A stretch of DNA of 64,000 nt, from NCBI RefSeq assembly GCF_041080655.1, contig NZ_CP163525.1, forward strand, positions 3,658,001 to 3,722,000, given 5' to 3'. A program made the translations under genes and the position numbers. Origin of the DNA: Streptomyces sp. CG4. Its GTDB lineage: Bacteria; Actinomycetota; Actinomycetes; Streptomycetales; Streptomycetaceae. Under the pieces are notes generated by a model, which had not been told where the DNA came from, searched no databases, and saw nothing but the letters and a program-made list of their open reading frames with translations. Of the stretch, positions 26,491 to 35,186 are shown piece after piece. The first letter of the stretch is position 1; every line of letters begins with the position of its first letter.

Positions 26491-29400
26491 ATGCAGGACG
26501 GCCATCGGGCGGAGGCCGAGCGGCTGCTCGCGCGCGCCGTCGAGGAGGAGGTGCGGCGCTCGGGCGGGCGGATCGACGGGCAGGTGCTGCTGTCGCGGGC
26601 GCGCGGCGCGCTGGACGCGATGGCGGGCGCGGCCGGCGAGGAGTACGAGGCGTACACCCGGGCGCTGGACGAGGCCGAGGCGGGCCGGCTGACCTTCGGG
26701 CAGCGGTACGCCCGCGCGGGCGCCGGCACCGCCCTGCTGGTGGCGGCCGTCGCCGCGGTGGCCGCCGCCGTGGCCGACCTGTCCCTCGGTACCGGTACGG
26801 GTACGGCCGTCGGCGCGGGCGTCGCCGCGGGCGTGGTCGGCGCCGCCGCCTCCGTGGTGAGAGTGGCCGGCTCCCATCTGCCCGCCGCGCACCACCACGC
26901 GGGCGCGGCCGGCCAGCCCGGCGGGCCCCAGCAGCTGCGGCTGCAGTGGCTGACCGCCCTGGAGGTGCGCGGCATCCGCCCCTTCCTCGACCAGCAGCGG
27001 GTGCTCAGCGCGTCCACGGGGCCGAAGAAGACCGGCGGCCCGGCGCTGCGCGGCACGGACAAGAGCGCGGCGGCCCGCCGGCGTACGGTGCTGGAGCAGT
27101 CGTTCGGTCAACTCCCCGACGCGGAGGGGCCGTTCGCGGGGCGGCGGGCGGAGGTGGCGCGGATCCGGCAGTGGGCGCAGGCGGCGCGGGCGGCCACGGA
27201 GACCCGGCCGACGGTGGTCGTGCTGCACGGCGAGCCCGGCTCCGGCCGGACCACACTCGCGGTACGCGCGGCCCACGAGCTGCGGGACCACTTCCGCGGC
27301 GCGGTGGTCGTGGATCTGCGCGGCGGCAGGCGCGAGGAGGCACCGCTGGCGACCCGGGACGCGCTGCTGCATCTGCTCAACCGGCTCGGCGCGCCCCGCG
27401 AGCAACTGCTGTTCCGGGAGCGCTCCGCCCCCGACCAGCAGGTCAAGCGGCTCGGCGAGCTGTATCACCGGCATCTGGCCGGCCTGCCGGTGACGATCGT
27501 GCTGGACGACGCCTCGGACCCGGAGCAGGTGCGGGCGCTGGTGCCCGAGCGCTCCGACAGCCTGGTCCTGGTGACGGCCCGTACGGCCCTCGATCTGCCC
27601 GCGGACCTGCCGGCCTGGGTGCACCACCTGCCGGTCGAGGCGCTGGACGCGGTCGGTGCCGAGGAACTGCTCGGCGCGGCCGCCGAGGACGCCTCGGGTC
27701 CGTACGACGCCGAGTCCGCCGAGCGGATCCGCGTGTTGTGCGCGGGGCTGCCGCTGGCGCTCAGGATCGCGGGCTCCGCGCTCGGCCCGCGCTCACCCCG
27801 GCAGCTGGCCTCGGACCTGGCGGCGTACGGCCCCGTGGAACCGGTGGAGCGGGCCCTGTGGCTGCGCTACACCGATCAGCCGGAGCCCGCGCGCCGGCTG
27901 CTGCGCAGGCTGGCGCTCGCGGGCCGCGCCTCGCTGGGCACCGCCGCGGCCGCCGCCCTGCTCGCGACGGACGAGGCGGAGGCCGCGCGCCATCTGGCCG
28001 CCCTCGCCCGGGGCGGCCTCCTCGACCATGTGCGGGGCAGCCGTTACCGGCTGCACGACCTGGTGCGCGCCTTCGCCCAGGCCCGGCTGCTGGACGAGGA
28101 GGACCCGGCCGAGCGCACGGCGGCGCAGGAACGGCTGATCGTGAACTACGCCGAGCTGGCCGACTCGGTGCTGCGCCTGGTCGATGGCAACATGTCGACG
28201 CGCTCGCACCAGTTCGGCTCGCACGGCTTCCCCTCGCTGGACGAGGCGCTGCGCTGGCTGGACGACGAGTCCAGCTTCATCACCGCGGCCCTGCGGCACG
28301 CGGAGGGCGTGGACCAGTCGGCGGTGCAGAACCTGCTGGGCGCACTGTGCGACTACTGCCTGCTGCGCGGCGACCTGTACCGGCTCGGCGAGATCAGCGA
28401 GCTGGCACAGTCCGTGGACCAGGGGCTGCTGGTGCGCTCGGTGCAGTGGCGTACCGGTATCGCGGCCCGGCAGCTGGGCGAGCTGGACAAGGCGCGCACC
28501 ACGCTGGCCTCGGTGGTGGACCTGTACCGGCAGGCGCACCACGACGCGGGAGCGGCCCGCGCCCTGTGCTCGCTCGGCATCACCCTGCACCACCAGGGCA
28601 ACCTCACCGAGGGCGCGGCCAAGCTGCAGGAGGCGCTGGAGCTGCAGGCGCCACCGGAGCTGGCGACGGACCGGGCCTGGACGATGCACGCGCTGGCCGC
28701 CGTCCAGCGCGACCGGGGCCGCCTCGCGGAGGCGCTGGAGCTGCTCACCCGCTCCCTGGTCCTGCACCGCGAGGGCGGCTCGGTGCACGGCGAGGCGTGG
28801 GCGCACTTCCAGCTCGGCCAGCTGGCGCTGCGGATGGGCGACGTACCGCGCGCCCGGACGGAGCTGCGGGCGGCCCTGGAGCGGTACGGCCAGACGCACG
28901 ACGCGCGCGGCGAGGCCTGGGCGCTGACCCAGCTGGCCCGGGCCCGTCTGGTGGCCGGCGACGCCTCACCGGCCGCCGAGGAGCTGCGGCAGGCCGCCGC
29001 CCGGCACCGGGAGAACGAGGACGCGCGCGGCGAGGCCTGGAGCCTGTACTACCTGGGCCAGGCGCTGGAGGAGACCGGCGATCTGGACCAGGCGGTGCGC
29101 GATCTGGAGCGGTCCCGCACGATGTTCTCCCGGATGCGGGACGTCTACGGCCTGGCCTGCGCCCGGCACCACTCGGCCCGGGTCACCCGCGACCAGCGGG
29201 CCGCGCAGACCGGCTCGCTGCGCAACTCCGGCTTCGCCCGGCAGCTCCTCGTGGACGCCCGCGCCGACTTCCAGCGCATCGGCGTCGCCCACGGCGAGGC
29301 CTGGACCTGTCTGGAGCTGGCGGTGGTCGACGCGGGCAACGCCCGCACCCAGCAGGCGCTGGCCCTGTCCGACGAGGCGCTGGACCTGTTCGTCTCCTAC

Positions 29401-29694
29401 GGCGACCGGCGCGGCGAGGACTGGGCCCGCTTCCTGCGCTGCACCCTGCTGCCGTACGCGGCGCCGGGCGGGGTGGAGGTGGGCACGGCCGTCGCCCAGG
29501 AGGAGCTGTCCCAGCTGTCCCTCGCCGGCCATCCGCTGCGGGACGAGAAACTGACCGACTACGTCTCGGCGTACACCCTGCTGCTGGAGCGCGGCATCAG
29601 CCTGGAGGACGGCTGGCAGGCCTGGCGCCTGCACATGACTCCGGACCGCCACGCCCGGGATGTGATGGGGGTGGCGGTACCGGCGGGGCGCTGA
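26491..29694 (+). CDS. Membrane-anchored STAND (NB-ARC-like) ATPase with TPR repeats
   Basis: The 1067-residue protein has a short N-terminal helical region, two hydrophobic segments (about 75-96 and 104-124), and an NTPase core with Walker A GEPGSGRTT (247-255) and Walker B VTIVLDDASD (334-343). A winged-helix-like part ends LHDLVRAFAQARLL (about 510-525). A long TPR solenoid runs from about 600 to 980. There is no SARP DNA-binding or effector domain, unlike AfsR. STAND proteins act as signal-triggered switches. Here the membrane anchor suggests envelope sensing or scaffolding. The ATG at 26491 follows GGAGGGGGG. An antisense and a frame-shifted long ORF here are codon-bias shadows. Confidence 0.85.
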   Translation: MQDGHRAEAERLLARAVEEEVRRSGGRIDGQVLLSRARGALDAMAGAAGEEYEAYTRALDEAEAGRLTFGQRYARAGAGTALLVAAVAAVAAAVADLSLGTGTGTAVGAGVAAGVVGAAASVVRVAGSHLPAAHHHAGAAGQPGGPQQLRLQWLTALEVRGIRPFLDQQRVLSASTGPKKTGGPALRGTDKSAAARRRTVLEQSFGQLPDAEGPFAGRRAEVARIRQWAQAARAATETRPTVVVLHGEPGSGRTTLAVRAAHELRDHFRGAVVVDLRGGRREEAPLATRDALLHLLNRLGAPREQLLFRERSAPDQQVKRLGELYHRHLAGLPVTIVLDDASDPEQVRALVPERSDSLVLVTARTALDLPADLPAWVHHLPVEALDAVGAEELLGAAAEDASGPYDAESAERIRVLCAGLPLALRIAGSALGPRSPRQLASDLAAYGPVEPVERALWLRYTDQPEPARRLLRRLALAGRASLGTAAAAALLATDEAEAARHLAALARGGLLDHVRGSRYRLHDLVRAFAQARLLDEEDPAERTAAQERLIVNYAELADSVLRLVDGNMSTRSHQFGSHGFPSLDEALRWLDDESSFITAALRHAEGVDQSAVQNLLGALCDYCLLRGDLYRLGEISELAQSVDQGLLVRSVQWRTGIAARQLGELDKARTTLASVVDLYRQAHHDAGAARALCSLGITLHHQGNLTEGAAKLQEALELQAPPELATDRAWTMHALAAVQRDRGRLAEALELLTRSLVLHREGGSVHGEAWAHFQLGQLALRMGDVPRARTELRAALERYGQTHDARGEAWALTQLARARLVAGDASPAAEELRQAAARHRENEDARGEAWSLYYLGQALEETGDLDQAVRDLERSRTMFSRMRDVYGLACARHHSARVTRDQRAAQTGSLRNSGFARQLLVDARADFQRIGVAHGEAWTCLELAVVDAGNARTQQALALSDEALDLFVSYGDRRGEDWARFLRCTLLPYAAPGGVEVGTAVAQEELSQLSLAGHPLRDEKLTDYVSAYTLLLERGISLEDGWQAWRLHMTPDRHARDVMGVAVPAGR

Positions 29695-29702
29695 CGCCGG
29701 GG

Positions 29703-29948
29703 TCAGCCCCGCTTCGCCGCGGAGTCGGCCTTCTCGGCCTGGTTCGCCTCGGCGTCCGAGGACTCCGATGACTCCTTGAAGTCGACCTTGTTCATGTGCT
29801 TGCTCATCGACTTCATCAGGCCCCACACCGCCAGGGCCATCACCGCGAAGACGATGAAGCCGAGGACGCCGGGGGTGACCTTGTTCTGGTCGACCTCCTT
29901 GGCGAGGGGAACGAGGTGCGTCACTGCCAGGCTCACGCTTGCACTCAT
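29703..29948 (-). CDS. Small single-pass membrane protein next to mca
   Basis: The 81-residue protein begins MSASVSLAVTHLVPLAKEV and has one transmembrane helix (VLGFIVFAVMALAVWGLMKS, about 29-48) and a charged cytoplasmic tail (KESSESSDAEANQAEKADSA). A start nine bases upstream (29957, MPD...) would overlap the mca stop and is also possible. It lies directly downstream of mca on the same strand, so the two are probably co-transcribed. Function unknown. Confidence 0.8.
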   Translation of the reverse strand: MSASVSLAVTHLVPLAKEVDQNKVTPGVLGFIVFAVMALAVWGLMKSMSKHMNKVDFKESSESSDAEANQAEKADSAAKRG

Positions 29949-29949
29949 G

Positions 29950-30831
29950 TCAGGCATTGTCGCGGATGCCCGCGAAGAGGTCGTCCTCGGGGAGGGAGGT
30001 GTCGACGAGAGACTTCGCCAGTTCGTACTCCTCCGTGGGCCAGACCTCCTTCTGCAGCTCCATCGGCACCTTGAACCAGCCGCCGTCGGGGTCGATCTGC
30101 GTGGCGTGCGCGATCAGCGCCTTGTCGCGGATCTCGAAGAAGTCCGCGCACGGAATGTGCGTGGTCAGCGTGCGCTCGGCACGCTCGAACTCGCTCCAGC
30201 GCTTGAGCCACTCCCCGTACGGCGACTCCAGGCCGCGGTCGAGCAGCGCCTGGTGCAGCGCCTCGGTGCGGGGGCGGTTGAAGCCCTGGTTGTAGTAGAG
30301 CTTCAGCGGCTGGTAGGCCGGGCCGAACTCGCTCTCCGGGTACTTCTCGGTGTCCGCCGCGCCCTCGAACGCCACCATGGAGATCTTGTGGGTCATGATG
30401 TGGTCGGGGTGCGGGTAGCCGCCGTTCTCGTCGTAGGTGGTGATCGCCTGCGGGCGGAAGGCGCGGATCTTGCGCACCAGCTCGCCGGCCGCCTTGTCCA
30501 CGTCCTCCAGGGCGAAGCAGCCCTCGGGCAGCGGCGGCAGCGGGTCGCCCTCGGGCAGGCCCGAGTCGACGAAGCCGAGCCACTCCTGCTTGATCCCGAG
30601 AATCTCGCGGGCCTCGTCCATCTCCTTCTTGCGCACCTCGTGGATGTGCTCCTCGATGTACGTGTCGCCCTGGAGCTTGGGATTGAGGATGGACCCGCGC
30701 TCTCCGCCGGTGCAGGTCACCACCAGCACGTCCACCCCCTCGGACACGTACTTCGCCATGGTGGCCGCGCCCTTGCTCGACTCGTCGTCGGGGTGCGCGT
30801 GAACGGCCATCAGTCGCAGCTGGTCAGTCAA
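29950..30831 (-). CDS. mca: Mycothiol S-conjugate amidase
   Basis: The 293-residue LmbE/PIG-L-fold metalloenzyme starts LRLMAVHAHPDDESSKGA, with the zinc motif HPDD at 13-16. TYDENGGYPHPDHIMTH supplies the third ligand. Length and the extended C-terminal half fit Mca rather than MshB. It cleaves mycothiol-toxin conjugates to a mercapturic acid for export plus GlcN-inositol, in the cytoplasm. The apparent start is TTG at 30831 behind GAGGATTGAG. The next Met (residue 8) would remove part of the first strand. It is a marker for an actinobacterial host. Confidence 0.93.
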   Translation of the reverse strand: MTDQLRLMAVHAHPDDESSKGAATMAKYVSEGVDVLVVTCTGGERGSILNPKLQGDTYIEEHIHEVRKKEMDEAREILGIKQEWLGFVDSGLPEGDPLPPLPEGCFALEDVDKAAGELVRKIRAFRPQAITTYDENGGYPHPDHIMTHKISMVAFEGAADTEKYPESEFGPAYQPLKLYYNQGFNRPRTEALHQALLDRGLESPYGEWLKRWSEFERAERTLTTHIPCADFFEIRDKALIAHATQIDPDGGWFKVPMELQKEVWPTEEYELAKSLVDTSLPEDDLFAGIRDNA

Positions 30832-30944
30832 GACTCAATCCTCGGTAACTCGGCGCCCCGTGGTCTCGGCGCGATCGGCGGCTTCTATAGTGACGGAATC
30901 GGGGGGCGAATAATTCCGGACCGGTTGCTGCCGAGAGGACGATC

Positions 30945-31343
30945 ATGAGTACGGCGAGCACGCGGCTGCCCGAGGGCCGCTACGGCCGCTCCTCGGACGA
31001 GCGTGCCGACCGCAAGCTCAAGATCGCCGGTGCGGTGCTCGGCGCCGCCCTGCTCGCACTGGTCGGCTACTTCGCCTACCACTATGTCGTCGAGAGCAGG
31101 ATCAGCGCCCAGGTGATCACCTTCGACGCCACGGACAACGCGGTCAAGGTGCATCTGGAGGTCCACAAGGACTCCGGCACCGACGGCTACTGCACCCTGC
31201 GCTCGCAGGCGGCGGACGGCTCCGAGGTGGGCCGGGCCGACTTCCGCTTCACCGGGTCGGCCACGCGCATCGACCAGGTCGTCACGCTCCGTACGACGGC
31301 GAAGGGCACGACGGCCGAGCTGCTCGGCTGCCACACCGGGTGA
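30945..31343 (+). CDS. DUF4307 membrane protein
   Basis: The 132-residue protein has a polar N-terminus with PEGRYGRSSDERADRKLK, one transmembrane helix (IAGAVLGAALLALVGYFAYH, about 27-46) and an extracytoplasmic beta-rich domain with two cysteines (C81 region and the terminal GCHTG). This is the DUF4307 layout, a family found next to mca in actinobacteria with no assigned role. GAGAGGACG stands before the ATG. It is transcribed away from mca and shares its promoter gap. Confidence 0.88.
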   Translation: MSTASTRLPEGRYGRSSDERADRKLKIAGAVLGAALLALVGYFAYHYVVESRISAQVITFDATDNAVKVHLEVHKDSGTDGYCTLRSQAADGSEVGRADFRFTGSATRIDQVVTLRTTAKGTTAELLGCHTG

Positions 31344-31575
31344 CGGCAGCGGCACACCGGGGGACGGCAGCCCGAAACGGCTGACGGCAGCCGGACACTC
31401 CCCGGCCGTCACCCGGAATACGTACACGCTGACCTGCGTTGATGTAATTCTGATGCCTTATGTCCTCCCCCTTCCGGCCTTGAATTGTTAGGCTCGTGGT
31501 TTCGCCCACCCGAGAGGGAACATTCTTCTGGGTAGGGCGATGCTTTGTATTCCCAGTACCGACGAGGAGCACCCT

Positions 31576-32076
31576 GTGACCCAGACCAGCGAGAACGTCA
31601 CCTGGCTGACCCAGGAGGCGTACAACAAGCTCAAGGACGAGCTTGAGCACCTTACTGGTCCTGCGCGCACGGAGATCGCCGCCAAGATCGCGGCCGCGCG
31701 CGAGGAGGGCGACCTGCGTGAGAACGGCGGGTACCACGCGGCCAAGGAGGAGCAGGGCAAGCAGGAGCTGCGTGTGCGGCAGCTGACCCAGCTTCTTGAG
31801 AAGGCCCAGGTGGGCGAGGCTCCGGCCTCCGCCGACGGTGCCGTCGCGCCGGGCATGGTCGTCACGATCGCCTTCGACGGTGACGAGGACGACACGCTGA
31901 CGTTCCTGCTCGCTTCCCGCGAGTACGCGAGCGCCGACATCGAGACGTACTCGCCGCAGTCCCCGCTCGGTGCCGGTGTCATCGGCCACAAGGTGGGCGA
32001 GGACGCGGCGTACGAACTGCCCAACGGCAAGACGGCCTCGGTGAAGATCCTGAAGGCCGATCCGTACTCGGGCTGA
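31576..32076 (+). CDS. greA: Transcription elongation factor GreA
   Basis: The 166-residue protein has the GreA coiled-coil N-terminus (LTQEAYNKLKDELEHL, then IAAAREEGDLRENGGYHAAK with the acidic tip DLRENGGY). The C-terminal FKBP-like domain follows (SPQSPLGAGVIGHKVGE and so on). GreA stimulates transcript cleavage in backtracked RNA polymerase. I took the GTG at 31576, preceded by GAGGAG, because it gives the standard N-terminus. The in-frame ATG at 31540 would add 12 unrelated residues. A strong terminator follows. Confidence 0.95.
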   Translation: MTQTSENVTWLTQEAYNKLKDELEHLTGPARTEIAAKIAAAREEGDLRENGGYHAAKEEQGKQELRVRQLTQLLEKAQVGEAPASADGAVAPGMVVTIAFDGDEDDTLTFLLASREYASADIETYSPQSPLGAGVIGHKVGEDAAYELPNGKTASVKILKADPYSG

Positions 32077-32096
32077 CCGAGCCCCAGTGACCCCCG

Positions 32097-32136
32097 AGCC
32101 CCCGGTGCCCGCCGATCCGGCCGGACACCGGGGGCT
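32097..32136 (+). terminator. Terminator of greA
   Basis: An 11-bp perfect stem (AGCCCCCGGTG at 32097-32107, CACCGGGGGCT at 32126-32136) encloses an 18-base loop, 20 bases after the greA stop. It also faces the end of the convergent lipoprotein gene. Confidence 0.75.
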
Positions 32137-32202
32137 TCGCCATGCCCGAGCCCGTCCCGCGGAGGACGGCATCCAGCGGCCGGCCTCGGGAACGGTCACG
32201 GA

Positions 32203-32940
32203 CTAGGCAGCCGACTTCACGGTCACGTCACCGTTCGTCGTGGACAGGTCCAGGCCGTACGTGCCTGACGGGTCATTCGCGAACGCCACGTGCTTCTCGC
32301 CGTTGGAGTCGTTCACCGAGATCCGGTACTTGGCGGACGGTGCCGTGACCGTGAGGTTGCCGCTGGTCGTACGGGCCTGGATGTTCTGCGGGGTGGCCGT
32401 CCGGATCGTCACCTCGCCGTTCGATGTCTGCGTGTCGATGCCGCCGCCCTTGACGTCCTTGACGTCGACGTCACCGTTGGACGTACGCAGCTTCACCGGG
32501 CCGGTCGCGTTGGTCACCGCGATCTCACCGTTGCTCGTGTGCACGTCGACCGTGCCGACTTCGCTCAGTGTGAGGTCACCGTTGGAGCTGCCTCCCGTCA
32601 CCGGAAGACCGGCAGGCACCTTGACGATGTAGTCGACACCGCAGTTCCTGCCGCAGCCGGAGAGCGTCAGGACGCCGTTGCTGACGCGGAAGGACGTACC
32701 GCTCGGCTTGTCACCGCGGTAGTTGACCTTGCGGTGCACGGAGACGGTGGAGGCGTCGGCCGAAGCGTCCACCTTCACATCCCCGTCCCTGCTGTCGACA
32801 CGGATCGAGGTGACTCTCTGCGACACCTTGGTGTCGTCCTTGAAGGTCTTCTGGCTGAGCGTCGAGCATGCGGACAGCCCGCCGGCAGTGAGAGCAGCCA
32901 GAGCCACCGCTGTGAGAATGCGCGTCTGCGGGCGTCGCAT
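32203..32940 (-). CDS. DUF4097 adhesin-like lipoprotein
   Basis: The 245-residue precursor has a lipoprotein signal with lipobox LSAC (C25). A repetitive right-handed beta structure follows, with recurring TSNGE/SNGD turns (SSNGDLTLSEV, TSNGEIAVTNA, TSNGDVDVKDV, TSNGEVTIRTA, TTNGDVTVKSA). This repeat pattern defines the DUF4097 putative adhesin family. The mature protein should sit on the outer face of the membrane. ATG at 32940 with GGGGGAC upstream. Role unknown. Confidence 0.88.
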   Translation of the reverse strand: MRRPQTRILTAVALAALTAGGLSACSTLSQKTFKDDTKVSQRVTSIRVDSRDGDVKVDASADASTVSVHRKVNYRGDKPSGTSFRVSNGVLTLSGCGRNCGVDYIVKVPAGLPVTGGSSNGDLTLSEVGTVDVHTSNGEIAVTNATGPVKLRTSNGDVDVKDVKGGGIDTQTSNGEVTIRTATPQNIQARTTSGNLTVTAPSAKYRISVNDSNGEKHVAFANDPSGTYGLDLSTTNGDVTVKSAA

Positions 32941-33095
32941 GAAAGTCCCCCGTGTGGAGCGAGTTGAATCGTCGATCGGTCACCGGGATCCTACGGAGCC
33001 GCACTCCCGCTCTCACTGGGGAAAACCCCCCAATGCGCGCCCAGATCGGCGAGGCCGGCACGGGGTGCCGCAGGGGCCAGGCGCCGGGAGAGCCA

Positions 33096-33902
33096 TCAAC
33101 CGGCCGCCGAGCGGTACTTGCGGACCGCGAGCGTGCGGAAGACCGCGATGATCGCAATCGAGTAGAGGAACGAGGCCCAGACCGGATGCTCCATGGGCCA
33201 GGCGTGCGAGGGGGAGACGCCGGGGTCGCCGAAGAGCCGACGGCACGCCTGGACGGTGGCGCTGAAGGGGTTCCACTCGGCGATGTGCCGCAGCCAGGGC
33301 GTCATCTTGCTGGAGTCCACGAAGGCGTTGGACAGGAAGGTCACCGGGAACAGCCAGATCAGACCACCCGAAGTCGCCGCTTCCGGGGTACGCACGGAGA
33401 GCCCGATGACGGCGCCGATCCAGGTGAAGGCGTACCCCAGGAGGAGCAGCAGACCAAAGGCGGCGAGCACCTTGCCGACGTTCGTGGAGCCGACCGATCC
33501 GGCCCGCCAGCCGACCAGCAGGGCGACCACGGCCAGCACCACCATCGTCACCGCCGTCTGCACCAGGTCGGCGAGGGTACGCCCGGTGAGCACCGCCCCG
33601 CGCGCCATCGGCAGGGAGCGGAAGCGGTCGATGAGGCCCTTGTGCATGTCGTCGGCGATGCCCGCACCGGCGCCCGCCGTGGCGAACGTGACGGTCTGCG
33701 CGAAGATCCCCGCCATCAGGAAGTTCTTGTAGACGTCCGGGTCGGTGCTGTTGCCGATCTTCATCGATCCGCCGAAGACGTACGTGAAGAGGACCACGAA
33801 CATCACCGGCTGGACCAGGCCGAACAGGACCATCTCAGGAATTCGGGTCATCCGGATCAGGTTCCGTCGGGCGATCACCAGGGAATCGTTCACGGCACTC
33901 AC
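33096..33902 (-). CDS. ABC-2-type permease, DrrB-like
   Basis: The 268-residue membrane protein has six hydrophobic helices. It shows the DrrB/ABC-2 pattern: SLVIARRNLIRMTRIPEM at the N-terminus, FRSLPMARGAVLTGRTLADL and a late LSNAFVDSSKMTPWLRHIAEW followed by NPFS. It pairs with the ATPase gene just upstream to export a drug or lipid-like molecule. The GTG at 33902 overlaps that gene's TGA (GTGA) and follows GAGGAGG, which decides the start. Substrate unknown. Confidence 0.9.
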   Translation of the reverse strand: MSAVNDSLVIARRNLIRMTRIPEMVLFGLVQPVMFVVLFTYVFGGSMKIGNSTDPDVYKNFLMAGIFAQTVTFATAGAGAGIADDMHKGLIDRFRSLPMARGAVLTGRTLADLVQTAVTMVVLAVVALLVGWRAGSVGSTNVGKVLAAFGLLLLLGYAFTWIGAVIGLSVRTPEAATSGGLIWLFPVTFLSNAFVDSSKMTPWLRHIAEWNPFSATVQACRRLFGDPGVSPSHAWPMEHPVWASFLYSIAIIAVFRTLAVRKYRSAAG

Positions 33903-34909
33903 TTCGCGGCCTCCTCGCCGTTCTTCGCGTGACTCGCGTCCTGGCCGTCCTGGCCGTCCTGGCCCGCGGCTTCGGCCACGTGCCCCGTCAGCGACAGGAA
34001 GACGTCGTCCAGGGTCGGGCGGCGCAGCCCGATGTCGTCCATCTCGATCCCGCGGGTGTCCAGCTCGCGGATGATCTCGGCGAGCAGCTTGGCGCCGCCG
34101 GTGACGGGGACCGTGAGTTTGCGGGTGTGCTCCTCCACCGTGACCTCGCCCTTGCCGAAGCCGCGCAGCACCTCGGCGGCGCTCGCGATGTGGTCGCGCT
34201 CGTGCACCACGACCTCGACGCGCTCGCCGCCGGTGCGGGCCTTGAGCTGGTCGGAGGTGCCCTGGGCGATGACCCGGCCGTGGTCGACCACCGCGATGTC
34301 GTGAGCGAGGTGGTCGGCCTCCTCCAGATACTGGGTGGTCAGCAGCAGGGTCGTACCGCCGGAGACGAGCTGTTCGATGACCTCCCACAGCTGCTGGCGG
34401 TTGCGCGGGTCGAGGCCGGTCGTCGGCTCGTCCATGAACATCACCGGCGGCGAGACCACGAGGGCCGCGGCGAGGTCGAGGCGGCGGCGCATGCCTCCGG
34501 AGTAGGTCTTGGCGGGGCGGTCGGCGGCGTCCGCGAGGTTGAACTGCTCCAGCAGCTCCGCAGCGCGCGCCTTGGCCGCCTTGTGCTTCATCTGGTAGAG
34601 CTGCCCGACCATCTGCAGGTTCTCCCGGCCGGTCAGATACTCGTCGACCGCGGCGAACTGGCCGGACAGGCCGATCGAGCGACGCACTGTGTCGGGATGC
34701 TTCAGCACGTCCACGCCCGCCACGACCGCCTTGCCGCTGTCGGGGCGCAGCAGGGTCGTCAGGCAGCGGACGGTCGTCGTCTTGCCGGCGCCGTTCGGCC
34801 CGAGCAGGCCGAGGACGGTGCCCTCGGGCACGTCAAGGTCTACGCCGTCGAGAGCCCTTACGTCACCAAAGGTCTTGACCAGGCCTTCGGCATGGATGGC
34901 GCCTGGCAT
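33899..34909 (-). CDS. ABC transporter ATPase, DrrA-like
   Basis: The 336-residue protein has Walker A GLLGPNGAGKTTTVRCL, the Q-loop in IGLSGQFAAVDE, signature YSGGMRRRLDLA, Walker B VMFMDEPTTGLDP and an H-loop-like TTQYLEEADHLA, as in daunorubicin-type DrrA. The C-terminal regulatory domain ends in a short GQD repeat and a charged tail. The ATG at 34909 is preceded by GGAGG at ideal distance. An in-frame GTG 12 bases upstream overlaps that site and is unlikely. Co-transcribed with the permease. Confidence 0.92.
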   Translation of the reverse strand: MPGAIHAEGLVKTFGDVRALDGVDLDVPEGTVLGLLGPNGAGKTTTVRCLTTLLRPDSGKAVVAGVDVLKHPDTVRRSIGLSGQFAAVDEYLTGRENLQMVGQLYQMKHKAAKARAAELLEQFNLADAADRPAKTYSGGMRRRLDLAAALVVSPPVMFMDEPTTGLDPRNRQQLWEVIEQLVSGGTTLLLTTQYLEEADHLAHDIAVVDHGRVIAQGTSDQLKARTGGERVEVVVHERDHIASAAEVLRGFGKGEVTVEEHTRKLTVPVTGGAKLLAEIIRELDTRGIEMDDIGLRRPTLDDVFLSLTGHVAEAAGQDGQDGQDASHAKNGEEAAK

Positions 34910-35153
34910 GTCTGCCTCCACGTCCTTGGGGTTCGTCGCCCGGTATCTCAGTCGTCCGGGATTCTGTCGTCCGGGATTCCTCGGAAAGGCCAGGTTTGCG
35001 GGCGCGGAGCCGCCCCTGATTTACGGGTGCGGGAAAGCGCCGCGACGGCCACGCCACACACCATAACGCGATGTATCGCGTTCCTCAATGGGTTTGTCCG
35101 GTGTTGACTCGAACGAGTGTCCCGGACCTGCGATGCGAGGGGCCAAGGGTTGT

Positions 35154-35174
35154 GGGGCGGGGCGGGGCGGGGGG
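35154..35174 (+). other. Potential G-quadruplex
   Basis: Four G-runs of four to six bases separated by single C bases lie on the plus strand, 13 bases beyond the end of the threonine dehydratase gene. The dehydratase transcript would carry the C-rich complement. Confidence 0.55.
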
Positions 35175-35186
35175 CGAAGGCTCTAG

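Noticed and set aside
25789..29694. A defence island formed by the Uma2 nuclease-fold and STAND ATPase genes
   Set aside because: Both families occur in defence contexts, but here the flanking genes are core (YyaL, mca, greA). There is no mobile element, and the STAND protein has membrane anchors rather than an effector.
26364..29771. A 1135-codon plus-strand frame overlapping the STAND gene
   Set aside because: It is Gly/Ala/Arg-rich with no domain and runs out of phase with the 26491-29694 gene, which has Walker motifs, TPRs and a ribosome site.
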